A stretch of DNA of 64,000 nucleotides from Sodiomyces alkalinus F11 (Eukaryota; Ascomycota; Sordariomycetes; Glomerellales; Plectosphaerellaceae): contig NW_021167091.1 in assembly GCF_003711515.1 (NCBI RefSeq), positions 17,315-81,314 of the forward strand, in the 5' to 3' direction. Position numbers and translations under genes: made by a program. This document shows, piece after piece, positions 43,313 to 56,519 of the stretch. Under the pieces are notes generated by a model, which had not been told where the DNA came from, did not search any database, and saw nothing but the letters and a program-made list of their open reading frames with translations. Positions within the stretch are counted from its first letter, which is position 1. Each line of letters begins with the position of its first letter.

Positions 43313-44689
43313 ACCCTGCCCTTAAAGTAAGCTTCGAGGGAAGTGACAGCGGAGCGTTAGATAGCGATAGATAGACAGTAGCTGCTACGGCCCCCTTTTT
43401 CCTTTCCCGCTTTTTCTTTTTCCTCCGGCGGCCACTGCCGTGGAGGCCGTTAGTACACTAAGCACACGTATAAATAAACAACACGATATCTATATTCTAT
43501 TGCCTTAAAGTACTAATTGCTGCCACTACTATAGAAACTATTAAGGAAGCCTAGTAAATAAAGTCACGAGAAGCATAAAGTATAAATGGTAAGTGGTGAC
43601 GTAACTTATACCTACTCCTAACTGCCTATCTTAATAACTTCCACAGGATTAAATTTTCCTTCTATATATCGCCTTAATTATCCTCTATACCTAATACCTT
43701 TACTATCCTTATTACTTACTATACTATTATTACTTACTACTTTTATTACTTACTATACTTTTATTACGGATAGTTACTATATACTCTACCTATAGGAACG
43801 AGAGACCGGCACTCTCGCGGCCTCGCTATAAAGATATAAGGCCGGGAGCTTATAGAGGGCCACCATTCGTTTAACCCGTAGATTACGCTTTAACACGAGC
43901 TAACACGTTACAGGATAATAATAATAAGGTGGTACCGCTATGCGTGCGAATAGCTAGCTATATTAGCTTTTAGGTTCGTTACTCCGTACTCGCTTACTAT
44001 TAAGTTAATACACGCTGATACTAATAAGTGGTCAGCTTCGTTAAGTCCTATTACCCGTTATAGTATAGCCCCCGTGACCCGCCCCGCGACCCTCCCCGTG
44101 CCCCTCCTAAGTTAACGCTATATTTATTCGATAATATCTTCGACCTAACTAGCGACCTATATAGATACCGATATCCACGAGAAGGAACCTTCAAGATAAG
44201 TTATAGGGAGGGGACCTTTAAGATAAGCCATTAACGGCTAGGGAAATATTAACTAAGGGTTTGAACGCTAACTAGCGAATAACTATTATATAGGGGTTTT
44301 CTTATAAGTACTTTATCTAAGAGCGTTACTTTATATACCACTAATACTTATTTTACTAGTCCCCTCTATAACCCTCCACGATATAACGAATAAGGTAATA
44401 GACCTACTCCTATTAAGTCCCTCTCCCTCTTTAGGATATAGGTGATCTTAACGTAAATAGGAACCATTATCGTATACTATAAGGAATAGAAAGAGAACGG
44501 AAGAGACGATAAATAAAGAGAAAGAGGAGATAATAGGGTATTAAATAAATTATTAAACTTATACCTTAAACTTATAGGAAGATAAACGTGTTATATAAAG
44601 TATTCCTAAACCTAATATAATTTAAATTAAAACAGAAAACTAAAAAATATTATTTAAGTTATTATAGAAGAACTATTTATACTTAGTGT
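43313..44689. repeat. RIP-mutated region, no gene recognised
   Basis: No frame with a recognisable motif. Low-complexity ATTACTTACTA repeats lie at about 43700-43770. Several purine-rich AGAGAAAGAG words occur around 44460-44540. Confidence 0.45.
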
Positions 44690-44936
44690 CCTCCTCCTCC
44701 TTAGTAGAGCTAATCACCACGGCCTCCGCTATAGCCTTTACCTGCTCCTCCTGCTATTACTATTACTGCTGTTGCTGTTGCTGCTGTTGCTGCTACTGCT
44801 GCTGCTGCTGTATCTGTTGCTGCTGTTACTGCTGTTGCTGCTGCTGCTGCTCTTGCTGAAGCTTAAACTTGGCCTAAACCAGGGCCGCCGTCTCCACTAG
44901 TATCCTAGCCTTAGCGCTAGCCCGCTAGGTATCCAT
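44690..44936 (-). pseudogene. Gln-rich short reading frame, RIP-broken
   Basis: From ATG at 44936 (minus) the frame reads MDT.RASAKARILVETAALV.AKFKLQQEQQQQ, a polyglutamine stretch (CAG/CAA with several TAG/TAA) at about 44870-44750, then EEQVKAIAEAVVISSTKEEE and a stop near 44690. The CAG/CAA runs are unusual in RIP-treated DNA because each is a CpA target; some were converted, many not. It could be the C-terminal part of a transposon protein. I do not recognise it. Confidence 0.4.
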
Positions 44937-46599
44937 TATCCTCTTTTAAAGTCTTACTTTAACTATACTAGATCCGGGCTAGTAGATCTAGGCAGAGTAT
45001 TGCTGGCGGCGGGGGGGGCTAGGGTAACGGGAACTCGATTTTCTATAATAGCGGTTAGACAGCTAGTTTAGAGTAGTAAGTTAGGGATAGGCACGTACTA
45101 TTATAAGGGGAGCAGCCGCTCCCTAATAAGTTAAAGTGGTCGTTAGCGTAGGCACCCTTAATAATACTATAATATCCGTCCGGCGGCACTATATACTAGG
45201 CCTAAAGCCCGAACCTCTTAGCGTAGCAGGTATACGCCGCCGTGATCTTATCTCTAATAAGCTAAACTATAGTAGCCGGGACGTTAGTAGGCTTCTTCGT
45301 AGAGAAGGCGCTACGGCTAGCCTTATTAGATACGAGGTCACGATATATAGGAAGGTCGGCGAGGTTATATATGGTATTAGTAGCCGGGCGGGAGTACTTA
45401 GTTAGGAGGTTAGCCATAATATATTTAAAAGCGCCTATATATATTAACACATGGTTAGTAACGTCTATACTCTATCTATAAAGGTATAATACCTTACTTA
45501 ACGCCTTAGAGGTAGAAGGGGGGGGGGGGGGCTATATCCTTATCGGTAGAGGGGGGGGCGGTATCTTTTTCGATAGGAGGGGCGGCGGGAGAGACGTTAG
45601 CGGGGGGGGAGGCGGTAGCGGCGACTTACTCGGTACCGGCGACGACTTAGTCGTGGGCTAACTTACGTTTCTTTAAGGTTACTATATATAGAAATATTAG
45701 CTATTATAATAGCTCTGTACTAGATAGCTAGCGATATATCTTACGAGGTAAACCCGCAAGCTCTTCCTTAATAGTATTAGGAATATCGTAGATATTAAAA
45801 GGCATAATACTAATAATAAGGATAGTGGCGATAATAGTAACTATGATAATAAAAACGGTATTAGCGATAGCGATGGTAAAAACGAATCTATTAATATTAT
45901 AATAGCTGTAGTAGTTAGAAGTTTCTATCGAGGGCAAAGAAGGTCGTATAGCGAGCTATTATTCTATAGAAGGCAGGAATAAAGGCACGGCAAGAGAGTA
46001 CCTTTCTTACCTTGGCTATATACGTGGCTATTATACTACGCTGCTAATTATACTAATAGTAAAGCTCTGTTTATTATAAAGGTAAACGTTACAAGTAAGA
46101 GATAAAGACGTAGTGGCACCAAATCGTCAAGATAAATATCGGATTAAGAGGTTAGTCTAGTAAAACCACGATACATAACCAAAATATAACTAACACCGCT
46201 ATAACCTTTAGCAAAGAAGTAGATCGGTAGTCACTATTCTGATTAGAGTAATATAGGTTAAACTAAAAAGATACCTTAAACGTAGAATAAGTAATTATAA
46301 AAGAGGATAATAATTAAATGATAGTCCTTTGATAGGGATATCCGGAGCCTGTCCTTAATATATATACGGGTAGTGGATCTAGCGGCCTTAAAAGGGGGGT
46401 TATATAACCGTCTGCCAAAACTACTTTAACGCGGTATCTACGCGGATATAATACGGCCCTAGTTATATTGATTACGCCCTTATAGCGTAGATAACTCCTA
46501 AACATAAGCAGATATAAGTAAATAAACTAAGTAAAGACCTATAATATAGTCTTATTCCTTTAATTACCCCGTCCTCCACGTATACCTAATTAGGGATCC
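44937..46599. repeat. RIP-mutated region with short minus-strand coding remnants
   Basis: Minus-strand open pieces at 45450-45262, 45937-45728 and 46505-46314 are hydrophilic to moderately hydrophobic, with no motif I know. G-runs occur at 45520-45531, 45551-45558 and 45602-45609. The pieces may belong to the same dead element as the Gln-rich frame. Confidence 0.35.
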
Positions 46600-47760
46600 T
46601 CTTAGTTTTAGTTCCTCTATATATACTATTCCCTTACTATCTTTACTAACCGTATCCTTAAGACGCCGCTTGTCTAATCCTCTATATATACCTTTACTTA
46701 CGCTTTCGAAAGGTTCTTGCTCCTACTATATAGTTAGGCTCGCTAGCTTTCTTAGTCTTTTATTTAGTAGCAGCTTTATCTGCCTCCTATTTAATCCCCG
46801 CGTTATAATAAAGCTATCCTTCCTAAGGTACTACCCGAGGTAGTAGTACAGATAGCGCGCTATTAGCTACTACGTTTTAGAGGCTAGCTCGGTACGGATT
46901 ATTAAAGGACTTAACCTATTCTTCCTTAGTGTATAGGCTTAGCCTAATAGAACTAACGCGCTTAGCTAGAGGCCGTATATCTACGAGTCTATAGTAAAGG
47001 AGGTAATAAGATATCTTAGTGCCCTTAGCCTAGTACTTCGCTTCCTCTTCCTATTTATCTTAGATATCGTAACTTCTCTTCTTTAAAATAGCAGAGGGCT
47101 TAGGCGCCTTTAGAGTCTTAGGCGTCTTCGGCGTTTTAGGAAACGGCGTTCTTTTAATAGCTAGAGGCGTTTTCTTCGTGGCTTTCTTGCCTTTAGGCGT
47201 CTGGAGCTCGAGACTATTAAGACCTGCGTTATCGACGTTACTACTACTATTAGATAATACTAGGGGGTCCTGGAAACTCTAGCCTAACGTGCTAGTAAGG
47301 TCTATAATCTCGGAATTAGGGGAACTAATAAGGTTAATAGACTTGTTCTCGACTTTAGGCGTCTTAGGAGTCTTAGGATACTTAGGCGGGTTAACCGATA
47401 TCTACTTTTTAGTTTTATTAATAGGCTAGAATCTAGTCGTTTTAGGGGCTTTAGGAGGCGGTATCGCGGGCTTTATAGCTAGTTCTATATACTAACCGAA
47501 GCCGAAGAGTTTACTAATATAAATTATCTAGCCTTCTTTAATATACCGAGTATATTCCCCTCTATTATTCCTGTAATAGCGGCCTTAAGTAAATCTATAA
47601 ATCTTAGAGCTCTAAGGGAATAGGTATCTCTCTTAGACTAAAGCTTTTAATAAAGAGACTATAAGTAACCGTCTAGCTATATAGGGCTAAGGATAATATA
47701 GAACTTCTAGCTATACTATTAACGGCTTTTTTAGGGGCTTTAATAGAAATTATCTATAGT
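46600..47760 (-). pseudogene. Long basic Lys/Pro-rich frame, RIP-broken, family unknown
   Basis: One minus-strand frame runs from about 47760 to 46600 with only TAG/TAA interruptions. The N-terminal part is structured (ARRLLIVSLLLKALV, then NRGEYTRYIKEG, IIYISKLFGFG). The middle is a flexible segment with PPKYPKTPKTPKVEN and TPFPKTPKTPKTLKAPKP repeats. A C-terminal part follows (YYLLYYRLVDIRPLAKRVSS, PNYIVGARTFRKRK). This resembles a nucleic-acid-binding or structural transposon protein, but no catalytic motif is evident. It is divergent to the frame at 49080-50095. Confidence 0.4.
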
Positions 47761-49079
47761 ACTATAAGGCGGGCGACTTTAAGGAGGCGTTATTTACCTT
47801 TACCGTTAGACTATATACTATTATACCTATATATAATCTAAGTCTCCTAGTCGATAATTAGACTAATAAAATAATTACCGTTAACGTGGTAGATTATAGG
47901 GATAAAGCGGCTGGTTTTAGCACGCTGCCGTGCCTTATCGGAGAGAGTTATAAACTCCGCCTTATCCTTAGTATCTATTCCCTAGCACGGAATCTTATTA
48001 AAAGGAATACCGTAGGCCTTAAATCCCCTTACCTGCGGTTAACTACCGCACTTATTATTTCTTCCATAATACTCTTCTCTTACCACCTATTAGCCTTAAT
48101 ATCTTTACGTAGCCGGTAGGCCGATACTAAGATAGAATAGACCTTAAGATATTCTTCGCTATATAAGACTATTAGAGGCGATTATAATACCGCGAGCCCT
48201 ACGGCCTCTACGTCTAACCCGTTATTTTTATTCTTATCTAGGAGTCCCTAAACTATTTACCAGCTATCCTTCAAAATAGCTCTAAGCCTAGTATAAAGAG
48301 GCTTTATTATCTATAGCCTTAAAGAGGCGGTATGGTAAACTGTTTACTAGGAATACCTATCTACTCTTTTTAGGGTTATAGTCCTTATAAGGCCTAGTGC
48401 TTAGTTTAATAGCGGTTCGTCCTTTAGGTTAGATGCTCTTATTTAGGTCCAAGCCCTTAGGGGCGGTGGCCTAGTAGTCTACTAAGTTATTAGCGGCTAT
48501 GGCGTTAGTGCTTACGGGTTCTAGCGTCTACGGTTACTTATATTACCCTAATTGGGGTCTTTAGCGATAGTTCTTTATGGATAAGAAAGAGAAGGGGAAA
48601 GGAGGGCGTTTAAGAGGGGGGGAACGGGGAGGTCGAAATAGTGAAAAAGGGGTAAAATATAATAGGACAAAGACGGGTAATCCGGAGTCTATAAGGATAT
48701 TTTAAAGGGGAAGATTAGGATTAAGGCTAAAGAAAGGGTTCTATTTATCCTCGGAGGATTTCTTCTAAAGGCCCTTTCCTTTAAGCAGGAGTCCTTAACC
48801 TGTAACTATAGCTCGAACGGTCTTTTAGTCGTTAAAGGAGGTTATTTCCTAAGTCGTGATAAAGATAGCCTTCATGAATCGGAAAGAAGGTGCTAAATTA
48901 GGAAATCGATATTAGAAACGCTTACTATAATTAGCTAACTAGCTTTAGCGCTTATTATATTTAGCTGGCAAGTACTGGATAAGGCTTTTCGTTTATTATT
49001 AGGTAGTGGGCGGAGTTGTGATTCTATAATAAAGGGAAATAAAAGGAGGTAGCTATAAATAGCTATAAAGGCAGGTTGA
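47761..49079. repeat. Region between two divergent broken frames
   Basis: RIP-type sequence. Minus-strand remnants (for example around 48119-47886) may be the start of the frame to the left. An open plus-strand stretch there is probably a shadow. Nothing else is recognised. Confidence 0.35.
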
Positions 49080-50095
49080 ATAGCCGTGATTACTTCGTTA
49101 GTAACGCCTCCTCTGACTTATAGAAGGTCGGTTAGTTCAAGGTGGCTAGTAAGGGCGGTGTTTTATACGTCGAGCTCGACCTTCTGTCTTCGGTCGTTGA
49201 TTTAGATACCCGGCTTACCGTTACGAACCGGTATTAGGATACATTATTAAATATTGCTAACCGGGATATAGAATAGGCTTTATTTAGGGAGATACGTGAC
49301 TTCTTTAAGATGCCCTTATTCCGTTATTATATCTTTATAGCTAAGGACCTTACGGGTCCCTGGAGAGAGTATATTATAAAGATCGTGACGAGGCCTTACG
49401 CCGCTAGGGCACTTATCGTGTAGCTATATAGCGTAGTTAATAAGGTGCCCTATTAGTACTACGAAGAACGCTAGATAGCTATAATAGATCGGGGTAATAA
49501 TAAGATTATATACCCCTTTTATAAGTGTGTCTCCCTATCGTAGAATCCACGCTTCCCTGACTACGCTAACGATTTATTCTATAAGTCTGCTTATATATTC
49601 CGGGATAATAGCCTTCGTAAGGAGTTTTAGTGGGCTAAGTATAAGATTAGCTAGTCTAATAATGATTACCCCGGCTTTAAACACTATAGTCCCCTCTCTA
49701 AGGATAACTTAGTGCTGCCTTAGTCCTTTTATAACGATAAACGGCACCCGATCTACTCGCCTCGGACTAGTATTTTCCTGGTTAATATAACCGCTATAGC
49801 CTATAAGATTACCCGCTAGATACGCTAGGCTTATAGCGGTAAGACCGCTAAGGCTTACGATAGCTTACTTAGTTTTATCTTAGTGCTTTTAGCACGGTAT
49901 AGAAAGGAGGTAGATAGGTATTATAATATTATTCGTAAGGCTAAGGAGGTACTTAATTGGGAGCAAATAGTTATCTACTAGATTATTCCACTCCCTAAAA
50001 GGGCTTAGGTCTAGCGCCGGGTCTCTAAGAAGTACAGTCTTAAGGAAGGTAATTATAAAAGCGACTCTAACCTAAAAACTAGGTTACTTACTTAA
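49080..50095 (+). pseudogene. Unrecognised frame of about 338 codons, interrupted only by RIP-type stops
   Basis: A single plus-strand frame gives VASKGGVLYVELDLLSSVVD, LFREIRDFFKMPLFRYYIF, AKDLTGPWREYIIKIVTRPY, DRGNNKIIYPFYKCVSLS, YSGKTAKAYDSLLSFILVLL, ARYRKEVDRYYNIIRKAKEV and a basic C-terminus ending at TAA 50093-50095. About a dozen internal TAG codons fit CAG/TGG conversion. The content is clearly protein-like (mixed helices, few glycine runs), but I recognise no family. It may be a cargo or accessory protein of an unclassified element. Confidence 0.45.
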
Positions 50096-51500
50096 TAGAG
50101 TCCTTTATAATTAGAGGAATAGGTAGTAAGGATAGGTACGTGGTTTACTAGGTGCTTATAAGGAGGGGAATTAGATAATTAATTAACTAAATAATATAAC
50201 TCTATTAGGTAAACGGGATTTCTATGAAGCGACGTTCCTTAGTACCTAGGGTATTACTCTTTTCGCGAGAACTTCGTAATAGGTCTAATGAGGGGAATAG
50301 GTAGTAAGGTTAGGGGAAGTAGGTATAAAAGGAGGTCTTCTTCGTGGCTTATCTTCTTTATTTTTCTTTCTCTTTATAATAATCCGTTTTCTATTCTATA
50401 TAGGTGGACTCCACGAACCTATCTATTAAGAAAGCCCTTATAAGAAGAATAAGATTTATAGGTAGCGGCCAGTAGTCGCTTAATTAGACTAATAAAGCTA
50501 GGGAATCCCCGGATTTTCCGGTTTTTATTATTATTATCGCTATTATTATCGTGATAGTACGTTTTTCTTTTTCAGGGGTTTTTCTGGCGGGGCTCTTAAT
50601 ACCGTTAACTTAGTGTCTTGAACTTACTCTTCTAGTAATAGGTATAGTATTAGTCTTTTCTTTCCGGACAAGGAACTTAAGTATAGTAGGTTTAAGGGTA
50701 GTATATATAGGCGTGGTTAGGGGAATAGGGGTATAATATTAGTAATAAGGAGAGTAATCAGTAATAGAGATCAGGAAAAGGGGCTTTAAGTAGTAGGAAG
50801 GAGAGGGCTTTTATACTACTAAAATCGGGCCTTTACGATTAACGTAATAACTTAATAAGTTATTAGTACTAGAGTTAGTAAAGGAGGGATTTACGGTTTA
50901 CGGCATATAGGCTTTAACGGTATTTCTCTTAATTATATTATACCCTTAGTAACCGTCCTTATACTAGTTATTCCTAATTATAACTCCCTTCCGCAGAATA
51001 CATAGTTTATATTAAACTAAGTGTAATTTAGCTTAGGTCCGATAAATTATACGGTAATTAGGGGAATAGAAGTAAAGAATTCGATATTATGATACAAGAA
51101 ACCTATACTTTGTATAGAAAAGAGTATATATAGTGGTACATGTCTATAACATCCACGTAGTTAGGCTTACTTATAAATATAATAAATAATAAATATAGAG
51201 AAAAGTCTTCTAATCGGGGAAATAAGTCTAGATAGCTTTATAGTGCTTCTGATTAGAGTAATAAAGGTAAAAATCTGATAAAAAAACAGACTAGGGTGGT
51301 AGTTAGGAAGATTATTTATAGGTTTACACCCTTTATACTAGCGTTTATCGCGACTCTAGGTGGATAAAAGACTTAGCTTTATTTACCCTCGGCCCTAAGA
51401 CTATACGCTAGCCTCCTAGCGAGTATAGGCTTTATAAATAAAGGAAAATAGGGAAAGTAATAATAAGGAATAAAATATAGCTTACTAGTATAATCCTTAT
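50096..51500. repeat. RIP-mutated region, nothing recognised
   Basis: It could contain the 3' LTR of the gypsy element to the right, but no repeat partner lies inside the window, so no boundary can be given. Confidence 0.35.
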
Positions 51501-54500
51501 ACTTACTTAGGTTAAAATCTAGGCGTTATAGAATCTGCACCTTAATAGTACTAGACTCCTTTACCTTTTTTAACTCTTCCTCTAGCTTCTTATAATACTC
51601 CTCTAATAACTCTCTTAGTCTCTCGGAGCGGCGTAAAAGACCGTTAATAGTATAATTAGGGGAATTAATATTATCCTTAGCCCTAGTATCTTCCTTAGGG
51701 TCCTTACTAGGTAAAAGGGGTACTTCGGTGACTTTTCCGGTAATAGGCGCTCCTTAGGCAGGGTATATAATGTTAAGCTCCTCGTTATAGTCTCGCTTAA
51801 GTATAGTCTAGTCCTTAGGCTCTTAGTATCTATTTATTACGACGGCTTCCGGTCCTCTATAGTATAGCGGACGATAGGGGACTAGCGTCGACGTTTTAGT
51901 TTAATATAAGAAGAGGATATTAACTAAAGAGCAGTAACTGTCGTTCGTAGTGGTCTGGTCGTAGTTACGTCGTAAAGACTAGGCGTCTTCTTTATAAGGT
52001 AGGTTTAAGCGTAGAATAGTAGTCTAGGTGAAGACTTAGATTAATCGATGTCTTAGTCTCTAGTAGAAGTAAGACCTAGGATACTGTGGTTTATATAGAC
52101 GAGCGTTAATAGTCCTAGCCACCCTCGTGATAACCGCGTAGTATACGAGGTTACCGTGACTCTATAGTATTTCCACGGGTTTAGTACTAATCCCTTAGGC
52201 TTAGTGCTGATCCCTTTCTTAGAGGCGTGGGCCTACCCTTCGACGTATACTAACGTCTTCCTCGTGTTAGCACACGTACGTTACTACGTGATCCTTCCTG
52301 AGTCATACTTCCTTAGCTATATCCTAGTACGCTGCCCGCCCTAGTATATTACATACCAGTGTATCCTTTATGCTAATACATGTTAGGCCCGTTAGCCGCT
52401 GGCCGTAACACTATTATCGTTTTAGATAAACTTCCTTCGGCGGTTAGCGGTAAAAGTAATTCTTTTTAGTTCTTCCCTAGTAAGAGTCTTAAGGATAAAG
52501 GACTTATTATTGTAGTCAGCCTTCCGGATATAATATAGGCTATTCTATCGGTAGTTAAGCTTAGCCTTACGGCTTATATCGATAGCTTTTTTAGTATCGT
52601 AAACTAGTCTAAGATCCTTAACTTATAGCCTTTACTTACGGAGTACCCGGGTGGAGCTAGCGTTAATATAGGCTATCCATCGCCGTTATTCTTTAGTAAT
52701 TATAGTAATAGTAGTATATTAGTCGGTATTAAGTTAGGTAAAAGCCCTTAACCGAAGCATTATCTTATCCTTAGGGGTTTTAACGCGGCTCTAATCTAGT
52801 ACTCTTTAGGTTAGGTAGGTCGTCTTAATCGAGGTAATAGCCTTATAGCCGTGTAGAAGGAAGAAAGGGGTATAGCTAGTAGAAGCTTTTACCGTTATAC
52901 GGTTAGCGAAGAGGATTATCGGGAGGATCTCATAAAGGGCTCTAGGGTAAAGCTTCGATTAGATAGATAGAGCGTGGGTAATAGGCGAAGGCGAGCTTTT
53001 AAGTAGTCCTATAGTAACGGTTTAGCTTAATTATATAACCTTTATTCTCTAGACCTCTATCTATAAGAAGGATTATATAAAGCCTATACCTATAGATTAT
53101 ATCTTCCTATAGAAATAAGGTAACCGCCTTAGACGTGTTTTTCTTTAGTAGTTAAGCCTTAACCTAATCTATAAATATATAGCGGGCCTTTATAAGATAC
53201 TACCCTTAGAGATATTCAATATCTAGGCTAACCTAGGTAAAAGATAGAGCGGTTTTATATAGGCTTATAGCGATTAAGGGATCCTCCTAGGAATGGCTAT
53301 AACGGGCCTAGTATTTAGAATAGGACTTAATAAACCTCTAAATGCTTTTATAGATACTATCCTAGAAGTAGTTAGCAGCGAGGCGGTAATAAGTGCCCTG
53401 CCTTCCTCGGCATCCGGATTCGTCGTGGGCTCTCCTAATCATGTTAACCTAGGTATCCTTATCGTTAATCTAGCGTTTAGGGGTCGAATCGGCCTTAGTT
53501 ACTCGGGTCTATAGTAGTCTATTCTTAAGGAATACCCGGGTAGCCCTACCTTTAACTCTATAGGCTTCCTTAGGATCTATTCCTCTAGGTATATAAAAGG
53601 TTATTAGAAAGGTAGTTATTTATCGGGAAAACTAACTCTAGGTAAGGTCCTTAGCGAGGATATTATTAGCTAGGGTAGGGTTATTAAACTGCTTTTTAGT
53701 TTCTGTGAGGAAGATTCTATTATCCACGAAGTTATTTAGGTCTTTTTCGGTATCGTTATTAGTCTAATTAAAGGGTGTTCCGGGTATCCGAGAGAGTCTA
53801 TCGGGTATAGTATTCTTAGATCCCTTAATATACTTAACGTTAAAGTCGAAGAGCCGGATCGAAGCGAGCTATTAGGTAATTAGAGTATTAGGGAGGTTAA
53901 GTAGCAGATCCCTTTAACTAGGATAAGAGGGCTTAGGTATCGGTTTTAAGGATAAAGTAAACCCTATAAAGGTAGTTACGTAGGCGTTAAAGGGTCTTTA
54001 GGACTCACCTTAGCTCTAGCTTACTAGTATTATAGACTCTCTCCGTAGGAGACTAATAACCGCTTTCGTACTATGCCACGGCTCTTTTATCCTTAATATA
54101 CTATTCGAGGATTCTACCCTATCTATCTATACTAGCGTTAACGATAACGTAGATAACTCCTACGCCTTCGCCGTACTAGATAGTAATTAGGATAGGGGTA
54201 GTAATAAGGGCTTTCTTAAGGGCGTCTATAGCGTAATATTATGGCTCCTCCTACTTAAAGGTAGTATTCTTCCTTAGTAGGTCGGTTAGGGGTCTAGCGA
54301 TAATAGCGAAGTTATAAATCCAGACTCGGTAAAAGGTAGTAAGACCGAGGAATAAATAAACGTTAAAGACCGTATTATACCTTTCCTACTCTCGGACCTT
54401 AGCAATCTTAGCCTACTTAGGGGAATAACTATTAATACCGTAGATATAGCCTATAATAGTAGCTACTTTCTAATACTACTAGCTTTTAATACCTACGATA

Positions 54501-54624
54501 ATACCTTTAGCTAGCTCGATATTAAGAAGCACTTTATTAATATTAGCGATAGACTTAGCTACAAAACGGTAAATTCTAGGTTTAATTAGGGTAATCTTAT
54601 AGGTAGTTATTAGTCCTTTTACTA
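51501..54624 (-). mobile_element. Gypsy element (Gypsy-2), 3' part: RNase H, integrase and C-terminus
   Basis: The minus strand reads, from 54650 leftward, the end of the RT (IIVKGL, FVAKSIANINKVLLNIELAK), FLGLTTFYRVWI and the RNase H (EGVGVIYVIVNAS, YNTSKLELR.VLKTLYAYVT), then NTIPDRLSRIPGTPFN. After this comes the integrase H2C2 region (RRAHDESGCRGRQGTYYRLA, about 53470-53370, with Cys changed to Tyr). The core follows to about 52850, and a coiled-coil-like LRELLEEYYKKLEEELKKVK near 51640-51560. Domain order RT-RNH-INT marks Ty3/gypsy. TAG/TAA stops are dense. Confidence 0.8.
54613..54624. repeat. Target-site duplication of LINE-4 (left copy)
   Basis: TCCTTTTACTAT here equals 61534-61545. 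The two copies are the same piece of the gypsy RT gene, placed on either side of LINE-4. Confidence 0.75.
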
Positions 54625-56519
54625 TTATTTTATTATTATCTATTACTCTACTCTCGCATAGCTAAGCTAGGCTAGCCACCTAGGTAATAGTCCTTCTCTA
54701 ATTCTCGAAGGGAAACGGTTAATAGATAAAAACCCCTACGCTCTTATTATATAAGAGGTTTATTATGCTTAGCCGCTACGGTATTACTCCGCGGCCCCGT
54801 TTTTATCGCTATTCGAAAACCGGATCTTACCTCCGGGCTAGTAGCTAATAGGGGTTAGCTAATTAGTTTAGTAGGTGCCATATCGGGTCGTACGCGCCCT
54901 TAATACGTTATCGCCACAGTTACTCGCTATTATCCTTTCCTTTATTCCGGATCCGGCGAGGTTATTCTCCCCTCGCTATAGTACCCTTTATGCCCTCCCT
55001 TCCTTCCTTCTATAAGGGGGGGCGCGCCTACCCCCCCTTTACTCCTTCCTTTATTTATTATTTATTTCTAAACCTCCTTTATATACCTGCTATTTATAGT
55101 GGCCCTTATTTAGTTATATACCTCCCTTACTCGCATTACGTAGACTCTCCGGGGTAGGCGCTATAGTATAGGCCGGGCGTGGCTACCGTTCTCTAGAAAG
55201 CACGGTAACTCGTAAGGCTAATCTACCGCCCCCTTTTCCTATAAACCTCCCTCTTTTCCTCTCCTTTTTCTTTTTTTCCCTTTTTCCCCTCTTTAAACTA
55301 TCGTTTTTTAAGGTAAGTTCCGTGTAGTCGGTGCGGTATAGGTACGGCCCTAGGACTTCCTATATAGGACCCCCGGTGCTATTCGGCTATAGTATAGGGG
55401 ATCCCTCGGGGTCCTAGGTTATACCGTCCTTAATCCGCTACCGCTCCGCCCCCGTAATACCCGCCCCGGTCTAACTCTCCTTCCCCTTTAAATACCCCTT
55501 AATAAGACCTCTATTAATAAAGGGAGAGCCGGTGCCAGCGCCTATAAGGGTAAAGGTCCAGTTACCCCCTAGCCCTCTACTATAAGTTCCCCGCTCTATT
55601 ATTATCGCGCCCGCTTTACGCCCCTGTTTCGTATTCTAACCCGGTATAGTCCGCCCCTACTATCCGCTTATCGCCCTATACCTTATACGTCGTATCGCTA
55701 ACCCGCGATTACTAGGTAGCTCTATACTAGAAGCCGCCTAGTAAGTAATCCTATTATATTCCCGTTACGCTCCCGCTACGCCTTTACTCCGTGCCGTATC
55801 TACTAACCCGATTTAGGGGCGGGTGCCTATTACGTAAAATATATTAATAATAATCGTAATACTCACGACTACGCCCCGGTCTATCCCTGTTATACCCCCG
55901 TTACGGCCTTACTCCGCTAATCCTTTTATTAAATCCCCCCCCCCCTACTAAGATACTGCTAACGCCCTTATCTCCGCCGCCGCCGCCGCCTATACCACGC
56001 CAATACCCTTTATAGGTTTTCCCCTTTTCCGTTACACTATAAACGTTATATTCTTATTACTAATCCTATTATAGTATATCCGTAAATACTAGGAGGCTAT
56101 TACTTACTAAACCCGCGCCCTCCGGGCTTACTATACCGCCCTCTGCTAGACTAGTACTAGTATAGTTACTATTACCACCGCTACGCCTTTAGAGTATTAT
56201 AGTAGATACTCTTATAATGACGAGATATTAAAGACTATTATAGCCTACCTTATAGGTTACCGCGCCTCCCCTATATCGACCCTGTTACCAATATATATCG
56301 TAGAATATCCTTATCCTATCTTCGGGGGACCCTATCGCCTCCGTTACTAAGGATAAGGGTAATAGCGAGGATAAGGTTATCCTAGTAGATAGTGGAGTAA
56401 TTTGCTCCGATAATAACGATAATAATAACTCCGATAAATATATGGATAATAACGAGTAAATAGGGTTATAACGCGATTATAGTATAGCCGTATAGCGGCT
56501 ATTAATAAATATCTTACTT

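Noticed and set aside
51530..51545. TAGAATCTGCAC resembling the TIR core at 3214-3227
   Set aside because: Similarity is limited to about a dozen bases and lies within the gypsy coding frame, so chance is likely.
53293..53514. A 73-codon plus-strand frame beginning with a real ATG
   Set aside because: The opposite strand carries the gypsy integrase zinc-binding region in the correct order with neighbouring domains, so this frame is a shadow.
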